Shown: in pieces, positions 63,168 to 64,000 of the stretch | How positions within the stretch are numbered: the first letter of the stretch is position 1 | Layout: every line of letters starts with the position of its first letter | DNA from: JACMQX01 sp044225675 | GTDB lineage: Bacteria; Pseudomonadota; Gammaproteobacteria; Burkholderiales; Burkholderiaceae_C | DNA length: 64,000 nucleotides | Direction: 5' to 3' | NCBI GenBank assembly: GCA_044225675.1 | Contig: JBGAIH010000008.1 | Location: forward strand, 89,316-153,315 | Translations under genes and position numbers: made by a program | Notes under the pieces: model-generated | What the model was told of the DNA's origin: nothing | What the model saw: only the letters and a program-made list of their open reading frames with translations | Databases searched by the model: none

Positions 63168-64000
63168 GCGGCCCGCCCCGCCCACACGTCGAGCAGCGTG
63201 CGGGCTGCGGTGGACGCGGCCAGCCGCCCTTCGGTCACGTCGGCCAGCGTCCGGGGCAGCAGCGCGCGCACGCCGGGGCTGTCGCGGAAGGCCTGCTTGA
63301 GCCCGGCATCGACCCGCTCCCACATCCAGGCCAGCGACTGCTGGCGGCGCCGCGCGGCGAGCCGGCCGTTGGCGGTCTGCAGCTCCCGGAACCGGCTCAC
63401 CGCAGACCAGAAGCTGTCCACCCCCTGCCCCAGCAAGGCGCTGAGCTGCAGCACCTGCGGATGCCAGATGGCCGCGTCGTGGTGGGCATGGTCCGGATGG
63501 CCATGCTGGCCGAACAGGCGCAGTGCGCTCGTGATCTGCGCCTGCGCGCGCGTGGCGGCCCCGGCGTCGAGGTCGGCCTTGTTGATGACGACGAGGTCGG
63601 CCAGCTCCATCACGCCCTTCTTGATCGCCTGCAGGTCGTCGCCCGCATTGGGCAGTTGCATGAGCACGAACATGTCGGTCATGCCGGCCACGGCCGTCTC
63701 GCTCTGGCCCACGCCCACCGTCTCGACGATCACGACGTCATAGCCGGCGGCCTCGCAGACCAGCATGGCCTCGCGCGTCTTCTCGGCCACGCCGCCGAGC
63801 GTGCCGCCCGACGGGCTCGGCCGGATGAAGGCCTTCTCGTGGACCGACAGCCTCTCCATGCGGGTCTTGTCGCCCAGGATTGAGCCGCCCGAGACGGTGG
63901 ACGAGGGGTCGATGGTCAGCACGGCCACCCGGTGGCCCTGCCCGATCAGGTAGAGGCCGAGCGACTCGATGAAGGTCGACTTGCCCACGCCGGGCACGCC
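63164..64000 (-). CDS. meaB: Methylmalonyl-CoA mutase-associated GTPase MeaB (partial, 5' end outside)
   Basis: 278 residues to the window edge. P-loop PGVGKSTFIESLGLYL, then LTIDPSSTVSGGSILGDKTR, FIRPSPSGGTLGGVAEKTRE, VIVETVGVGQSETAVAGMTD and a NKADLDA guanine-binding motif. All fit the G3E-type MeaB/ArgK GTPases that load and protect methylmalonyl-CoA mutase. The start lies beyond 64000. The carboxylase genes downstream complete a propionyl-CoA to succinyl-CoA block. Confidence 0.95.
   Translation of the reverse strand, partial: GVPGVGKSTFIESLGLYLIGQGHRVAVLTIDPSSTVSGGSILGDKTRMERLSVHEKAFIRPSPSGGTLGGVAEKTREAMLVCEAAGYDVVIVETVGVGQSETAVAGMTDMFVLMQLPNAGDDLQAIKKGVMELADLVVINKADLDAGAATRAQAQITSALRLFGQHGHPDHAHHDAAIWHPQVLQLSALLGQGVDSFWSAVSRFRELQTANGRLAARRRQQSLAWMWERVDAGLKQAFRDSPGVRALLPRTLADVTEGRLAASTAARTLLDVWAGRAA

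Overview
The window is GC-rich, densely packed DNA, most likely from a member of the Burkholderiales (Comamonadaceae or a close relative). The case rests on several features: a Bug-type receptor with TctA/TctB permeases, a trxA-rho-rpmE2 block with a type B L31 protein, a pst-phoU-phoB-phoR operon facing polyphosphate genes, and a double-hairpin intergenic element (60467-60495) of a kind I recall from Comamonadaceae. No rRNA, tRNA, CRISPR, integrase or transposase was recognised, so this looks like ordinary chromosome.

Layout. 1-4.4 kb: the tail of a glutaryl-CoA dehydrogenase gene, a translationally coupled FAD monooxygenase / small protein / GAF operon, a CHRD lipoprotein and an unusual crotonase. 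4.5-7.3 kb: short tandem repeats, a glycine-zipper DUF2383-type protein, a 767-bp gene-free stretch with 70-bp repeats, and an Ldh-family dehydrogenase. 7.4-12 kb: a tripartite tricarboxylate-type transporter, then a DAPG-hydrolase-like gene divergent from a TetR regulator with two matching palindromic operators between them. 12-19 kb: a giant DUF11-repeat secreted protein, a ureidoglycolate-lyase-like gene coupled to an MFS transporter, and a DUF1566 protein. 19-25.5 kb: an EVE-domain gene coupled to a divergent FtsH-like protease, then a minor-pilin cluster (pilV-pilW-pilX, fimT, pilE-like). 25.5-33 kb: an AddB-like nuclease, AddA-like helicase and flavoprotein operon joined by 4-nt overlaps. 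33-38.5 kb: trxA, rho, rpmE2, an ArnT-like membrane protein and a MATE exporter.

38.5-57.4 kb is the functional centre of the window: phosphate. pstSCAB-phoU-phoB-phoR reads leftward. To its right lie a fasciclin lipoprotein and a type I periplasmic binding protein, ppx, a palindrome-controlled Ala/Lys/Pro-rich protein, ppk2, corA, sixA, ppk1, and then a glycosyltransferase, a PlcP-like phosphoesterase and an OlsB-like N-acyltransferase. By family membership the last three form a phosphate-starvation lipid-remodelling set: phospholipid breakdown, glycolipid synthesis and ornithine-lipid synthesis. PhoB-box-like TGTCA/GTCA repeats with exact 11-nt spacing lie in front of pstS, the fasciclin gene, ppk1 and the acyltransferase gene, which suggests one PhoB regulon combining phosphate uptake, polyphosphate turnover and membrane-lipid replacement.

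57.4-64 kb: a VOC protein, acyl-CoA (probably propionyl-CoA) carboxylase alpha and beta subunits, an alpha/beta hydrolase and meaB, a propionyl/methylmalonyl-CoA block that runs off the right edge. Short intergenic tandem repeats recur at gene ends across the window (13, 12, 17, 13 and 70-bp units).
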